DNA from: UBA7236 sp964638865 | GTDB taxonomy: Bacteria; Bacteroidota; Bacteroidia; Chitinophagales; BACL12 | Length of the DNA: 33,922 nt | NCBI GenBank assembly: GCA_964638865.1 | Contig: CAZXBG010000023.1 | Location: forward strand, 1 to 33,922 | Direction: 5' to 3' | Part shown: positions 33,353 through 33,922 of the stretch, piece by piece | Numbering within the stretch: the stretch's first letter is position 1 | Layout of the letters: each line of letters starts with the position of its first letter | Notes under the pieces: generated by a model | What the model was told of the DNA's origin: nothing | The model's input: the letters and a program-made list of their open reading frames with translations, nothing else | Databases searched by the model: none | Made by a program: the position numbers and the translations under genes

Positions 33353-33922
33353 GTTATATATAGATTATAAATCATTAAAATTAATGGTTTATAATCTAAA
33401 TTTATACAATAGTAATTATTTTGGTTTAATATATCAATTATTTTATCCATCACAATATTTTCACCTTCCACCCTTAATATATTATCGCAATCGGAAAGGT
33501 CGAAGTTTATTATATAACAGGGAAAAACGGAAATGAGAATTTGCAATAAAAAATTTGCATGCAATCATGTTATTTGTCATGTATTTATTTTTTAGGTTAA
33601 TAAATTAAATTGATTCATATTCGTTTTTTAAAATTAGAAATTCTAATTTAGTCATTTTTAAAAGTGTTATCATTAGTGGGCGCCAAGTTTTTCTCTAATC
33701 TGCTGAGCTAATTTTTCGTTGTAAGCCTGGGATAAAAATAATAAATATTTCAAAGTGTTTTGGGGTTGTATTTGTGAGCTGATTGCGGTGTGGTGGCAAC
33801 GTAAGGAGGAAAATGTGTGGTGTGTTTGATTTCACGCAGAGGAGCAGAGGGCGCTGAGAAAAGTGTAGAGTGGTTTTGTTTCATGCGGTGTAAGAAGTGA
33901 AATTATGGTGTGTTTTTATGTT
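33353..33922. other. Right-end region without an intact gene
   Basis: 570 bases with no credible complete gene. Three items stand out. First, a minus-strand stretch encodes AYNEKLAQQIREKLGAH before a stop (33673-33726). Second, a TTTCACGCAGAGG-type repeat begins near 33830. Third, the plus strand is rich in GT from about 33770. The first 350 bases are AT-rich and plain. Confidence 0.5.
33830..33862. repeat. Candidate dispersed 'TTTCACGCAGAG' repeat
   Basis: The segment starts TTTCACGCAGAGG and contains three imperfect 8-base units (CGCAGAGG, AGCAGAGG, GCGCTGAG) before AAAA. Similar CGCAGAG-type elements are scattered between genes in many bacterial genomes, so this may be one copy of a genome-wide family. 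Only one copy is visible here. Confidence 0.35.

Noticed and set aside
33340..33564. 74-aa minus-strand and 75-aa plus-strand frames near the DUF1801 start
   Set aside because: Both are AT-rich with Ile/Asn/Tyr composition expected by chance, overlap the DUF1801 start region and match nothing.

Overview
The window looks like a chromosomal segment from a member of the Bacteroidota. It is AT-rich and has many genes without a clear Shine-Dalgarno sequence. It carries a secreted protein with a type IX secretion (T9SS) type A sorting domain at 18452-20059, several short lipobox lipoproteins, an alpha-2-macroglobulin/PBP1C pair, and small families typical of this phylum (DUF6132, DUF2892, and an 'EELRHIK' HTH protein). 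No tRNA, rRNA, CRISPR array, IS element or integrase was seen.

Layout. (1) 67-12458, cell envelope block, mostly minus strand: PBP1C is translationally coupled to a secreted ten-repeat protein. A plus-strand SGNH hydrolase comes next, then a GT-C-like membrane protein and a 1798-aa thioester alpha-2-macroglobulin lipoprotein. (2) 12724-14747, plus strand: a small HTH protein with a terminator, then a lipoprotein with a TonB C-terminal domain. A strong two-way terminator (14761-14810) closes the block. (3) 14815-21977, all minus strand and tightly packed: a sulfane-sulfur/redox operon. It encodes a persulfide dioxygenase-rhodanese fusion, DUF6132, a T9SS-sorted propeller-like protein, two cytoplasmic single-domain rhodaneses, a three-cysteine peroxiredoxin, Dps, two small membrane proteins, OsmC, thioredoxin and a rhodanese lipoprotein. 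A DUF2892 gene lies just upstream and shares a 15-base upstream motif with the operon. (4) 22160-26638, minus strand, stress block: a catalase relic, a Crp/Fnr regulator, a baeRF-like protein, a PA2169-type four-helix protein and an FAD/Rieske oxidoreductase. (5) 27041-33352, minus strand: a membrane-anchored conserved protein without a normal start codon, a decaying VOC-YCII-ECF sigma cluster, an STM3941-like membrane protein, a flotillin-like SPFH protein with four N-terminal repeats, and an HhH/DUF1801 pair. The last 570 bases hold no intact gene.

How the genes fit together. The central operon can be read as a chain handling persulfide: dioxygenase and rhodaneses oxidise or transfer sulfane sulfur in the cytoplasm, a lipoprotein rhodanese works outside the inner membrane, and thioredoxin, peroxiredoxin, OsmC and Dps deal with peroxides and iron. 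The Crp/Fnr regulator nearby is a plausible controller (inference). In contrast, the catalase and the VOC-YCII-sigma genes are visibly broken by in-frame stops and deletions, so part of the locus is under reductive decay.
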